From: JAZDCZ01 sp046757925 | GTDB lineage: Bacteria > Gemmatimonadota > Gemmatimonadetes > Gemmatimonadales > GWC2-71-9 | Assembly: GCA_046757925.1 (NCBI GenBank) | Contig: JBHHZE010000008.1 | Coordinates: 1-64,000 of the forward strand | Length of the DNA stretch: 64,000 nt | Direction: 5' to 3' | Shown here: in pieces, positions 1 through 7,970 of the stretch | Layout of the letters: every line of letters begins with the position of its first letter | How positions within the stretch are numbered: position 1 is the stretch's first letter | Notes under the pieces: model-generated | The model's input: only the letters and a program-made list of their open reading frames with translations | Databases searched by the model: none | What the model was told of the DNA's origin: nothing | Program-made: the position numbers and the translations under genes

Positions 1-149
1 CACTCGTCGTTGGAAGCGAGGCTTCCACAACGGTCGGTACTTCTGGCACCGTTTCAGTAACCGTGAACGACTCGGGCAGCCCACCTCAGGCTGACGGTGA
101 TACAGAATTCGTGACGGTCTTTTTGGGAGGGCCAAGTTGTCTCATCTAA
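1..149 (+). CDS. C-terminal end of a surface or exported beta-rich protein (partial)
   Basis: An open frame enters from the left edge and stops at TAA 147-149, giving 48 residues. The sequence is rich in Thr, Ser, Val, Gly and Asp with alternating hydrophobic residues (TVGTSGTVSVTVNDSGS), as in Ig-like or cadherin-like repeats of exported proteins. The catalytic or targeting part lies outside the window, so no function can be given. Confidence 0.5.
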   Translation, partial: LVVGSEASTTVGTSGTVSVTVNDSGSPPQADGDTEFVTVFLGGPSCLI

Positions 150-172
150 TGATTGGTGCGAGGAGGCAAGAA

Positions 173-613
173 ATGCGACGTCTAGATTGGGTACTATTGA
201 TCATTCTGTTGAGCTTCTCGGTTGGGTGTGGTGGTCAAGGAAGAGCCGCTTCGCCCGGCGACTAGGCAACCGCACCGGCCGCCTTTTTCCCGGCTCTCAT
301 CGGCGTTGTTTTGAACCCGGATACGGTACCGGTTGCCGATGCAACAGTGAACATCCGAATGTTTTGGGCGGGGACCCCAACAGTGGTGATGGACAGTGTA
401 CGCTGGGTTATTGACAGCACGGGCCGGTTCGGTTATGGGACGACCAACGGTTTAGCCGACGACACCCGGTGGTATCCTGTGACGATCGATGTGGCGCCGC
501 CGCCGGGATCGGCGTTGGAGTCGGTGTCGGTTCGGGACTCGCTGCGGTATAGCCTGGTCTTCCCGCCGCTAGACACGACTTGGGTCACCATCGTCCTTCC
601 GAAGAGCCGGTAG
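173..613 (+). pseudogene. Small lipoprotein gene interrupted by an in-frame TAG
   Basis: ATG 173 follows a strong ribosome site (AGGAGG, 161-166) and begins a clear lipoprotein signal: a positive start, a Leu/Ile-rich core and a lipobox ending SFSVGC at codon 19. After 30 codons the frame meets TAG at 263-265, then continues in exactly the same frame to TAG 611-613 as a beta-rich domain (about 115 residues, with repeated Asp-Ser and Thr-Thr strands) resembling a small Ig-like or carboxypeptidase-regulatory fold. No ATG follows the TAG closely; TTG 311 is the first plausible restart. The simplest reading is a single 146-residue lipoprotein with one nonsense change, either real decay or a base error. 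Neighbouring reads would decide. Confidence 0.6.
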
Positions 614-700
614 AGACATGATGCGTAGGCGAGGCATCATGCGATAGAGACTGCGGAGGCGGTCCACGCCTGCAGTCCTTCCCAGTGTGTCTCGCCGGAA

Positions 701-1147
701 TCAGGTCAAGCACTCTCCGAGTTGCAATACGCGCAGTCCCGGGAATTGGGGAAGTGGCCGATCGTTCGTAAGAAACGTCGCACACTCGCGCGACAGCGCA
801 GCTGCCAACTGCAAGGCATCCGGCGTGCGCACATCATATAGCGCACGCAACTGTGCGGCTGTACGCAACTGTTCGCGACTCACATCCACGAAATCGACAC
901 CCCTGCTCCGTGTGAGCAGGGTCTCGTACCGCTCGGCGAGGGCGAGACTGCCCACCCTAAGAGGCACCACCAAGACCTCGAGCAGGGTAATTCCCGACGT
1001 TACGATGGTCCTCTTGCCTGCAGCGACCTCATCGAACAGCGGCAGCAGCACGGGCAAGTAGGCCGGGTGCTCCTCGATGAAATAGATGAAGATGGCAGTA
1101 TCCACTCCTACCACTGTGCCGGAGAGATCTTTGAGCTTCAATCCCAC
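701..1147 (-). CDS. vapC: VapC-type PIN-domain ribonuclease toxin
   Basis: The 148-residue protein has the PIN-domain layout: an N-terminal VGVDTAIFIYFIE strand with the first catalytic Asp and nearby Glu, a mid-chain Glu in TLLEVLVVP, Asp in TPDALQLAAA, and a C-terminal FLTNDR with the last Asp. These acidic residues bind Mg2+/Mn2+ in PIN nucleases that cut tRNA or rRNA. It overlaps the antitoxin gene by 10 bases, which is typical of a VapBC operon. All the acidic residues seem present, so it is probably active. Confidence 0.85.
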   Translation of the reverse strand: MGLKLKDLSGTVVGVDTAIFIYFIEEHPAYLPVLLPLFDEVAAGKRTIVTSGITLLEVLVVPLRVGSLALAERYETLLTRSRGVDFVDVSREQLRTAAQLRALYDVRTPDALQLAAALSRECATFLTNDRPLPQFPGLRVLQLGECLT

Positions 1148-1368
1148 GCCCGCCGTTCTTCGGCTACATGCTTAACCGCATCGACCTCGCGCCAGTGTTC
1201 CTTGCCCAATCCCTTTAACTCCAGGATAGAATACTTGCCGGGCTTGGACAGGGCCTCCTCCAGGATGTAGGTCACCTGTTGTGCAACCGACCGATGCTCT
1301 CTGCGCGCGCGGGCCTTGAGCTTTCTGTAAAGCACGTCCGACATGTTCTTAATATTGAGAATTGCCAT
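1138..1368 (-). CDS. vapB: VapB-like antitoxin with ribbon-helix-helix domain
   Basis: This 76-residue protein starts with the short beta strand MAILNIKNM followed by two helices with basic residues (YRKLKARARREHRSVAQQV), the pattern of a ribbon-helix-helix DNA-binding domain of the FitA/Arc type. The C-terminal half (ELKGLGKEHWREVDAVKHV) would be the toxin-binding tail. It sits first in the operon, upstream of vapC, and would bind the inverted repeat just ahead of it to repress both genes. Confidence 0.8.
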   Translation of the reverse strand: MAILNIKNMSDVLYRKLKARARREHRSVAQQVTYILEEALSKPGKYSILELKGLGKEHWREVDAVKHVAEERRAWD

Positions 1369-1382
1369 TGTTCATCCGTTAT

Positions 1383-1399
1383 TCCTCCATATTGGAGGA
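1383..1399. promoter_or_regulatory. Inverted-repeat operator for the vapBC operon
   Basis: TCCTCCA-TAT-TGGAGGA is a perfect 7-bp inverted repeat 15 bp upstream of the vapB start codon. Ribbon-helix-helix antitoxins bind short palindromes of this kind in their own promoter, so this is the likely autoregulatory site. The right arm also supplies GGAGG as a possible ribosome site on the minus strand. Confidence 0.55.
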
Positions 1400-1445
1400 T
1401 GAGCGTCGAGAAGTCAAGCTTGGGGGTCATGAGTCGGACCATGAA

Positions 1446-1463
1446 GAGGGTTCATGAACCCTC
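1446..1463. repeat. Perfect 18-bp palindrome between vapBC and the CO dehydrogenase operon
   Basis: GAGGGTTCA-TGAACCCTC is a gapless 18-bp palindrome lying between the divergent vapB and xdhC genes. With no loop and no T-run it is a poor terminator and is better read as a protein-binding site for either gene. Nothing else in the 1400-1639 spacer stands out. Confidence 0.45.
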
Positions 1464-1639
1464 AATTGCATTCATCGGTCAGTGCTGCGATCGCTCTCGA
1501 GAATCCAGCGCAGCCTCCGCGGGTTCGCAACCAAGACCTCACGACCGAGCAACGACGCGTTTCTCTCTCCTAGTGTCCCGATCCCTCCCGAAACGGGGAT
1601 ATTGACTCATATTTAGGGGCCACATCTTGGGGACCATCA

Positions 1640-2725
1640 ATGAAGCAATGGCAGGAGACAACCGCGATTCTGGATCATCTGGCGGCGCTGGCCCGCGCAG
1701 GCAAGCGTGCCGTCCTTGCCACGGTCGTTCACATCGAGGGCTCGGCGTACCGCAGGGCCGGAGCGAAGCTCCTGATCGAGGAGTCGGGTGCCACGATGGG
1801 TGGTGTAAGCGGTGGGTGTCTCGAGGCCGATGTACGCGGGATCGCCCTGGCAGCACTGGCTGATGGCCGGCCGCGTCTCAAGCACTACGATACCGGTTCC
1901 GACGAGAACATGATCTGGGGATTGGGCCTCGGCTGTAATGGTGCCGTGGATGTGTTCGTGCAGCCGGTCACATCGGAGGCGATTCGAGAAACTCTCGAAG
2001 CCGAGCGGCAGCTCCTGGCTGGGGACGAGCGATTCGCGAGCGGAACCGTTGTCGTTGGGGACTCGGGCTTGTGGGGCCGCAGTCTCCTAATGAGCGCTTC
2101 GGGTACGGCAACGGGATCCACGACGAATCCGAAACTCGATCGACAGGTCCAACGGTTCTGTGCCCACCAAATCAAGACGGGTGAATCCCTACTGCAAGAT
2201 GTGGCAGATGTGAAGGTATTTGTAGAAGTCTGCATTCCGCCGCCAAGGCTCATGATCTTTGGTGCCGGTGACGACGCGATGCCACTTTGCGCCTCGGCAG
2301 CCGCGGTGGGATTCCGAGTGACCGTGGTAGATCATCGACCGGCGTTCCTAAGTCGCGACCGATTCCCCGATGCGCTGGCGCTGAATGAGTCGAGACCCGA
2401 CAATGCACGGATCGAGGTGACAGGCGATACCTTTGCTATAACGATGACGCATTCTCTCAAGCACGACACCGATTGGGTGAAGTATCTGTTATCTACCGAC
2501 GTGTCGTACATTGGGATGTTGGGCCCGCGCCAGCGTACGCAGGAGATCTTGGAGTCCGTCGGCGGACTCGGCGACAGCCGCGTTTTCGGACCAGTGGGAT
2601 TGGATATAGGCGCTGACGGACCAGAACAGGTTGCAGCGAGTGTCGTTGCCGAGCTCTTGGCGGTCCATTCCAAGCGCGATCCCCGCCACCTACGCGAGCG
2701 GGAGGGGGCGATAAATGTCCGCTGA
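1640..2725 (+). CDS. xdhC: XdhC/CoxI-family molybdenum cofactor maturation protein
   Basis: The 361-residue protein has an N-terminal XdhC/CoxI domain (AGKRAVLATVVHIEGSAYRR, then GGVSGGCLEADV) and a C-terminal Rossmann-like domain (LMIFGAGDDAMPLCASAAAVGF, around residue 200). Members of this family bind molybdenum cofactor and help sulfurate and insert it into xanthine dehydrogenase-type enzymes; CoxF and CoxI of CO dehydrogenase clusters belong here. It is the first gene of the operon and overlaps mocA by 11 bases, so it is translated together with it. Its likely client is CoxL at 8.45 kb. Confidence 0.85.
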   Translation: MKQWQETTAILDHLAALARAGKRAVLATVVHIEGSAYRRAGAKLLIEESGATMGGVSGGCLEADVRGIALAALADGRPRLKHYDTGSDENMIWGLGLGCNGAVDVFVQPVTSEAIRETLEAERQLLAGDERFASGTVVVGDSGLWGRSLLMSASGTATGSTTNPKLDRQVQRFCAHQIKTGESLLQDVADVKVFVEVCIPPPRLMIFGAGDDAMPLCASAAAVGFRVTVVDHRPAFLSRDRFPDALALNESRPDNARIEVTGDTFAITMTHSLKHDTDWVKYLLSTDVSYIGMLGPRQRTQEILESVGGLGDSRVFGPVGLDIGADGPEQVAASVVAELLAVHSKRDPRHLREREGAINVR

Positions 2726-3326
2726 TCGCGCGGGGCGGGTAGCGGGCGTAGTATTGGCTGCCGGAACATCGAGCCGGCTCGGGCGCAACAAGCTACTGTT
2801 GCCCCTCGAGGGCGAGCCGGTGTTGCGACGGTCCGTGACGAGCGCGATGCGAGCTGGCTTGGATCCGGTGATCGTAGTGCTGGGCTTCGAGCCCGACAAA
2901 GCGAGGGCAACTCTCGAGGGGCTGTCCTACAAAGAGGTGCTGAATGAACAATACGAGAAGGGGATCAACAGTTCGGTACGGCTCGCGATCGCCAACGTTC
3001 CGGATGACGCTGCGGCCGCCGTCGTTATGCTCCCCGACATGCCCTTTGTGACGTCGGAGATGTTGCAAACCCTGGTCGAGCGTTACCGGAGCAGTACGGC
3101 GCCGGTGGTCGTATCCCTGTACGGCGACGTGAACGCGCCGCCCACGTTACACGATCGGTCGGTATTTGCGGAGTTCTTTGGGCAGGAGGTACAAGGCTGC
3201 GGGAGGCACATAGTGCGTCGGCACCGGGACGAATTGGAAGAAGTCGCTTGGCCTGCCGATGCGTTGGATGATCTGGATGTGCCCGGTGACTACGAGAGCG
3301 TGACTGCGCGGCTCGGCGCCGAGTAG
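2715..3326 (+). CDS. mocA: Molybdenum cofactor cytidylyltransferase (MocA-like)
   Basis: The N-terminal motif VVLAAGTSSRLGRNKLLLPL is the nucleotide-binding signature of MobA/MocA nucleotidyltransferases, and VMLPDMPFV carries the metal-binding Asp. MocA joins CMP to molybdopterin to make the MCD form of the cofactor used by xanthine dehydrogenase and CO dehydrogenase family enzymes, which fits its place in this operon. The length (203 residues) is normal for the family. The start overlaps xdhC. Confidence 0.85.
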   Translation: MSADRAGRVAGVVLAAGTSSRLGRNKLLLPLEGEPVLRRSVTSAMRAGLDPVIVVLGFEPDKARATLEGLSYKEVLNEQYEKGINSSVRLAIANVPDDAAAAVVMLPDMPFVTSEMLQTLVERYRSSTAPVVVSLYGDVNAPPTLHDRSVFAEFFGQEVQGCGRHIVRRHRDELEEVAWPADALDDLDVPGDYESVTARLGAE

Positions 3327-3331
3327 CTGAC

Positions 3332-4330
3332 GTGCGAGCGGACGTCCTGCAGCTCGCTTCCGACCTCGCCAGGAGAGGCGAGCCATTTGCGCTCGTGACC
3401 GTCGTGAGGCGGGAGCAGCCGAGTTCGGCCCGACCTGGCGATTGCGCGCTAGTGACCGCGGGCGGGTCGTTCCACGGCTGGTTGGGCGGTAGTTGCACGC
3501 AGCCCACCGCGATTCGTATGGCGCTGGACGCTCTAAGAGATGCTACACCGCGGCTGGTGGCGCTCAGGCCCGATCCGGAAGGAGAAACGCGGCCCGGAGT
3601 GATTGCTCTTCCAATGACGTGTCACAGTGGAGGGAGCGTGGATCTTTATGTCGAGCCGGTGCTGCCGACCCCCAGGCTCCTTGTGTTCGGTGTATCGCCG
3701 ACGGCCGAGGCCCTGGTGCGAATCGGGAAGGTGTTGGGATTCTATGTGGAAGCTGTGGATCCGGATGCGGACATCGCGATGTTCCCCGAGGCAGATCGTA
3801 TTGTTACACAGCTCGATTCCAAAGCGCTCTGCCAACCGAGGGCCGATGCCGCGCGCGTCTACGCCGTCGTGGCCACACTGGGCGAGCGGGACTTGGAAGC
3901 CATACCGCTCGCGCTCGACTTCGAACCAGACTACTTGGGTGTGGTGGCGAGCCGGAAACGTTTTGCCGAGCTCCGGGAATCGCTCGTCGATCGGGGTATC
4001 AGGTCGGCTAAACTAGACTCCATAAGGAGCCCGGCGGGACTGGACATCGGTGCCGCTCTCCCTGCGGAAATCGCGCTCAGTATCGTGGCTGAAATTGTAC
4101 AGGAGCGGCAACGCTCATCTGCCCGCGACGCACAAGCGAGTCCGGCTAACCCGATTGCCAAGATCGATCCGGTGTGCGGGATGACGGTCGCTCACGAGAC
4201 GGCGAAGCACGAGACGACATTGGGCGGAACCACATACTATTTCTGTTGCGGCACATGTCGCGAGCGATTCGTGAGTGAGCCGGAGCGGTTCGTTGCGGGC
4301 GCGGTCTGGCCCTCGGAGAGTGAGTCGTGA
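3332..4330 (+). CDS. XdhC/CoxF-like protein with a C-terminal YHS metal-binding domain
   Basis: GTG start; 332 residues. Residues 1-95 form an XdhC/CoxI domain (FALVTVVRREQPSSARPGD and GWLGGSCTQP), residues 112-260 a Rossmann-like XdhC C-terminal domain (RLLVFGVSPTAEALVRIG). Residues about 272-322 form a YHS domain: IDPVCGMTV, then YYFCCGTCRERF. YHS domains bind metal, often copper, through the Cys residues. CO dehydrogenase needs a Cu-S-Mo centre, so a cofactor carrier joined to a copper-binding module is suggestive, but that link is inference. Its stop overlaps the coxD start by 4 bases. Confidence 0.8.
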   Translation: MRADVLQLASDLARRGEPFALVTVVRREQPSSARPGDCALVTAGGSFHGWLGGSCTQPTAIRMALDALRDATPRLVALRPDPEGETRPGVIALPMTCHSGGSVDLYVEPVLPTPRLLVFGVSPTAEALVRIGKVLGFYVEAVDPDADIAMFPEADRIVTQLDSKALCQPRADAARVYAVVATLGERDLEAIPLALDFEPDYLGVVASRKRFAELRESLVDRGIRSAKLDSIRSPAGLDIGAALPAEIALSIVAEIVQERQRSSARDAQASPANPIAKIDPVCGMTVAHETAKHETTLGGTTYYFCCGTCRERFVSEPERFVAGAVWPSESES

Positions 4331-5226
4331 AGCCCGAGATCTTGCAGCTGCAGGGCTCGATGGAACAACAAGGCTACATTGCCGATAGGGAGATCGCGAC
4401 GGCGGTTTTCTTGTCGCAACAACTCCAGAAGCCGCTGTTGATCGAGGGTGACGCGGGAGTCGGCAAGACAGAGGTCGCCAAGGTGATGGCTCAGGTGTCG
4501 GGCACGGAGTTGATCCGCCTGCAATGTTACGAAGGTCTCGATGTAAACACGGCGCTCTACGAATGGAATTACCAGCGCCAACTGTTGCGATTGCGCCTCA
4601 CCGACCGTGATGGCAAGGAACCACGCGAGCTGGAAGAGCTGATCTTCGGTCGCGAGTACTTGTTGGAGCGTCCACTCTTGCGGGCGATCACATGTAAGAA
4701 TCGCGCACCCGTTCTGCTGGTGGACGAGATAGACAGAGCGGACGACGGGTTCGAGGCGTTCTTGCTGGAGGTGCTTTCCGATTTCCAGGTGACAATACCC
4801 GAACTCGGTACGATAAAGGCAGAGCACATACCACATGTGATTCTCACCTCCAATCGTACACGTGAGATCGGTGACGCGTTGCGACGTCGCTGTCTGTATC
4901 TCTACATCGAGCACCCCAGTCTGGAGAAAGAAGTTCAGATAATCCGGACGCGCGTTCCTGAGTTGAGCGAACGCTTGACAGCCGAAGTAGCGAAGTTCGT
5001 GCAGGACTTGAGGGGTCGTGATCTCTACAAGATGCCCGGCGTCGCCGAGACCCTCGACTGGGCGCGGGCACTGGTTGAGCTGCATTGCGATCGCCTGGAT
5101 GCGGCAACCGTGGAGCAAACCCGTGGATGTTTACTCAAGGATCAGCATGATGCGCGTCAGCTCGACAGTCGAACGGTCGCCGAGCTTTTGGGGCGGGTGT
5201 CGAACACGAGTCCCGCGCCTGCATGA
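4327..5226 (+). CDS. coxD: CoxD, MoxR-type AAA+ ATPase for CO dehydrogenase maturation
   Basis: GTG start overlapping the previous stop. The 299-residue protein has Walker A GDAGVGKT (residues 41-48), Walker B VLLVDEID and the arginine-rich ALRRRC sensor region. In Oligotropha, CoxD is a AAA+ chaperone required to build the Cu-S-Mo active site, working with the VWA protein CoxE. Here coxD and coxE are adjacent and overlap, the expected MoxR-VWA pair. Confidence 0.9.
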   Translation: MKPEILQLQGSMEQQGYIADREIATAVFLSQQLQKPLLIEGDAGVGKTEVAKVMAQVSGTELIRLQCYEGLDVNTALYEWNYQRQLLRLRLTDRDGKEPRELEELIFGREYLLERPLLRAITCKNRAPVLLVDEIDRADDGFEAFLLEVLSDFQVTIPELGTIKAEHIPHVILTSNRTREIGDALRRRCLYLYIEHPSLEKEVQIIRTRVPELSERLTAEVAKFVQDLRGRDLYKMPGVAETLDWARALVELHCDRLDAATVEQTRGCLLKDQHDARQLDSRTVAELLGRVSNTSPAPA

Positions 5227-6347
5227 GCGAGAGAGATTTAACCGTTCACCTGGTGAGATTCGCACGCGCCCTGCGCGAGCGAGGCGTGCCAGTAAGTGTG
5301 ACCGATGAGATTGATGCGGCGCAAGCGTTAGGCATGGTAGATGTCTCCGATCCTGTTGAAGTACGGTGTGCGCTTCGTACCGCTCTCAAGATCCACGGTA
5401 GGCACAGAAGACTGTTCGCCGAGTTGTTTGACGAGTGGTTCGGACTGTCGGTCGCTCGGCGCCGGGATGCTGAGCACGAACACCCCACCAGGGAGCGCCT
5501 ATCCGACGGACGTGTAGACCATCCTGAACTACAGCCGGCGCGTGCTGAGTCAGACGATAGAGGAAGCCCTAGGGGTGAGACCCCGGGATACAGTTCACGG
5601 CTCTTGCTCAGACGCAAGCCGTTCGACCAGTGTGACGCGCGGGACTTGCGGGAGATGGAGAAGCTATTGGCACGGCTTGCGGTGAAATTGGCCACGCGCA
5701 AGAGTAGGCGGTGGACACCTATGCTCAAGGGGACTCAGGTCGATCTGAGGCACAGCTTGAGACGGTCGCTTGCGGCGGACGCGGAGCTATTGTCGCTGGG
5801 CTGGCGCGATCGTGCGGTAGAGATCCCGCGGATCGTATTGCTGTGTGACACGAGCGGGTCGATGGATCCGCATACCAGGTTCCTTCTCACATTCGTGCTC
5901 TCGCTCAGCAGGGTCGTACGCAAGACGGAGGTGTTTGCGTTCAACACGTCGTTGACGCGTCTTACCAGGTGGCTCGTTCCCGGAAGGATCGCAACGACGC
6001 TCGACCGGCTGGCGGTCGGAGTTCCCGACTGGTCCGGCGGTACCAGGATAGGTGAGAGCCTGGCCACCTTCGTGGAGCTGCATTACACGCAGCTGGTGGA
6101 CGGTAGAACGGACGTGGTGATTCTGAGTGACGGGCTGGACCGAGGCGATCCGGAACAACTGGCACGCGCTATGGCTGCTATCAGGCGACGTGCACGTAAG
6201 GTGATCTGGCTCAACCCGTTGCTAGGCGACGGCCGTTACGAGCCAACTGCGCGTGGCATGGCAGCCGCGTTACCTTTCGTCCATCATTTCGAGCCGGCCC
6301 ACAATTTGGAGTCGCTGGAACGGCTGATCCCCTTACTAGCGGCTTGA
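5223..6347 (+). CDS. coxE: CoxE, VWA-domain partner of CoxD
   Basis: The C-terminal half is a von Willebrand A domain with the metal-ion site DTSGSMD (Asp209) and the later WSGGTRIGESL and ILSDGLDRGD segments. The N-terminal 130 residues are the helical CoxE/MoxR-partner region, and residues 80-125 form a charged, probably disordered linker. CoxE works with CoxD in copper insertion into CO dehydrogenase. The 4-base overlap with coxD fits stoichiometric expression. Confidence 0.88.
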   Translation: MSERDLTVHLVRFARALRERGVPVSVTDEIDAAQALGMVDVSDPVEVRCALRTALKIHGRHRRLFAELFDEWFGLSVARRRDAEHEHPTRERLSDGRVDHPELQPARAESDDRGSPRGETPGYSSRLLLRRKPFDQCDARDLREMEKLLARLAVKLATRKSRRWTPMLKGTQVDLRHSLRRSLAADAELLSLGWRDRAVEIPRIVLLCDTSGSMDPHTRFLLTFVLSLSRVVRKTEVFAFNTSLTRLTRWLVPGRIATTLDRLAVGVPDWSGGTRIGESLATFVELHYTQLVDGRTDVVILSDGLDRGDPEQLARAMAAIRRRARKVIWLNPLLGDGRYEPTARGMAAALPFVHHFEPAHNLESLERLIPLLAA

Positions 6348-6350
6348 GCC

Positions 6351-7037
6351 ATGGCATTTCATATAGAGCAGAACTTCGAGATAGCAGCCGGTGCTGACGC
6401 AGTTTGGCGGTTCTTGATCGATCCTCATGAGGTGGCGTCATGCCTGCCTGGCGCGGCTATCACCGAGCAACTGGACGACAACACCTATTCCGGCACTATG
6501 ACCGTGAAAGTGGGGCCGGTTTCGGCCAGCTACAAGGGAAAGATCACGTTCGAAAAGTTGGATCACGATGCGCGGGAGGCGAAGATAGTGACCTCGGGCC
6601 AGGACGTGCGTGGCAAGGGTGGGGCGAAGATGGACATGGTGAGCCGGGTTACTGAAGTGACGCCGGGCAGAACGCAGGTGACAGTCGTGTCTGACGTGAA
6701 CGTAACCGGCATCCTTGCCCAGTTTGGGCGGGGGATGATTCAGGATGTGAGTGATCGGATGCTCGAGAGATTTACGGTGGCGATGACGGAGCAGTTGCAG
6801 GAAGGGGAATTAGGTAAAAAGGGAAATGTGAAAAGTGAAACGGGAGATGGGAGAGGTAAAAAGGGAAAAGGGAAAAGGGAAAAGGGAGAGGCAAACGGGG
6901 GGGGCGGGGAATTGGATATCGTGGCTTTGGGTGTGGCTGCCGGGAGGCGAGCGCTTGGGCGGATGCTGCGGAATCCGGTCCTGTGGATAGCGCTTGCAGT
7001 CGTCGCGATCCTCGCTTACTGGCTCTTCTTGCGTTGA
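6351..7037 (+). CDS. coxG: CoxG, SRPBCC-fold protein with a C-terminal membrane anchor
   Basis: Residues 1-145 form the CoxG/SRPBCC domain (FEIAAGADAVWRFLIDP, LPGAAITEQ, GKGGAKMDMVSRV). A low-complexity Lys/Gly/Glu linker of about 35 residues follows, then a single transmembrane helix (VLWIALAVVAILAYWLF) at the end. In Oligotropha CoxG is thought to help recruit CO dehydrogenase to the membrane, which the anchor here supports. The linker is encoded by a heptameric AAAAGGG repeat; a change of one repeat would shift the frame and remove the anchor. Confidence 0.85.
   Translation: MAFHIEQNFEIAAGADAVWRFLIDPHEVASCLPGAAITEQLDDNTYSGTMTVKVGPVSASYKGKITFEKLDHDAREAKIVTSGQDVRGKGGAKMDMVSRVTEVTPGRTQVTVVSDVNVTGILAQFGRGMIQDVSDRMLERFTVAMTEQLQEGELGKKGNVKSETGDGRGKKGKGKREKGEANGGGGELDIVALGVAAGRRALGRMLRNPVLWIALAVVAILAYWLFLR
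6859..6886 (+). repeat. AAAAGGG heptamer, four exact copies, inside coxG
   Basis: Four uninterrupted copies of AAAAGGG encode part of the Lys/Gly linker of CoxG, flanked by further purine-rich imperfect copies from about 6807. Because 7 is not a multiple of 3, gain or loss of one copy changes the reading frame before the membrane anchor. Confidence 0.85.
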
Positions 7038-7060
7038 GCGATCCCGTGTCGCACATTCCC

Positions 7061-7081
7061 ACTCCCTACTCCCTACTGTCC
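7061..7081 (+). repeat. ACTCCCT heptamer repeat between coxG and coxM
   Basis: Two exact ACTCCCT units and a third variant (ACTGTCC) fill most of the short coxG-coxM spacer. A second 7-bp-period repeat only 175 bp from the one inside coxG suggests local heptamer expansion. Confidence 0.6.
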
Positions 7082-7095
7082 AATAAGGAGTCGCC

Positions 7096-7968
7096 ATGAT
7101 ACCAGCGGCGTTCGACTATCATGCGCCGGTCACGCTCGGCGAGGCGGTTGGCCTGTTGCAGAAGTTTGGGGACGAGGCCAAGGTACTTTCGGGCGGCCAG
7201 AGCCTCCTGCCGCTCCTAAAATTGCGGCTGGGTTACGCCACCCAACTCGTGGATATCGGCAACATTCCGGGGCTCGACTATATAAAGGATGAAGAGGGCT
7301 ACCTAAAGATTGGCGCCGCCACCAGGGAGGCCGAGTTGGAACGATCCGAACTCATCGCCGAGCAATATCCTATTCTCTTAGATACAGCGGTTGTCATTGC
7401 CGATCCGCTGGTACGCAATAGGGCTACCGTAGGTGGCAACCTGGCGCACGGCGACCCGGCGAACGACCATCCGGCGACAATGTTGGCGTTGGGTGCTCGA
7501 GTTGTCGCGGTCGGACCCAAAGGTGAACGTACCATTCCGATAGGGGACTTCTTTACCGGCTTGTTCACCACCGCGCTTGCTGCAGACGAAATCCTCACCG
7601 AAATCCAAGTGCCGCAACCCGCTTCCCACAGTGGCGGTGCGTACGTCAAGCTGGAACGTAAAGTGGGTGACTTTGCGACGGCGGCGTCGGCGGTTCAGGT
7701 GACTCTTTCATCCGGCGGTGAATTCGAGAGAGTCGGAATCGGTCTGACCAGCCTCGCTCCCACACCGCTCGAGGCGACAGACGCCGAAGCGTTTTTGGTT
7801 GGCAAGAAACCAGACGAGGCGACAATCGCCGAGGGCGCGCGTCTCGCGGCTGAGGTCACGTCACCTACGGCAGATCGGCGCGGGTCGGAGGAGTACAAGC
7901 GCGAGATGGCGCGGGTGCTCACTGCGAGAGCGCTGGCGAAGGCCGTAGAGAGAGCGGGAGGGAAGTAG
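7096..7968 (+). CDS. coxM: CoxM, FAD-binding medium subunit of CO dehydrogenase
   Basis: The 290-residue protein matches the FAD-binding subunit of molybdenum hydroxylases. It has AKVLSGGQSLLPLLKLRL near residue 31, which contacts FAD, and TVGGNLAHGDPANDHP near residue 115, the second flavin-binding loop. It passes electrons from the 2Fe-2S clusters of CoxS to the quinone pool. A clear ribosome site (AAGGAG) lies 6 bases before the start. The order M-S-L is that of CO dehydrogenase operons. Confidence 0.92.
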   Translation: MIPAAFDYHAPVTLGEAVGLLQKFGDEAKVLSGGQSLLPLLKLRLGYATQLVDIGNIPGLDYIKDEEGYLKIGAATREAELERSELIAEQYPILLDTAVVIADPLVRNRATVGGNLAHGDPANDHPATMLALGARVVAVGPKGERTIPIGDFFTGLFTTALAADEILTEIQVPQPASHSGGAYVKLERKVGDFATAASAVQVTLSSGGEFERVGIGLTSLAPTPLEATDAEAFLVGKKPDEATIAEGARLAAEVTSPTADRRGSEEYKREMARVLTARALAKAVERAGGK

Positions 7969-7970
7969 CG

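Noticed and set aside
1451..1475. TTCAT-like repeats upstream of the CO dehydrogenase operon
   Set aside because: The spacing is 10 bp and overlaps a perfect palindrome, so it does not match the 11-bp arrays well enough to be counted.
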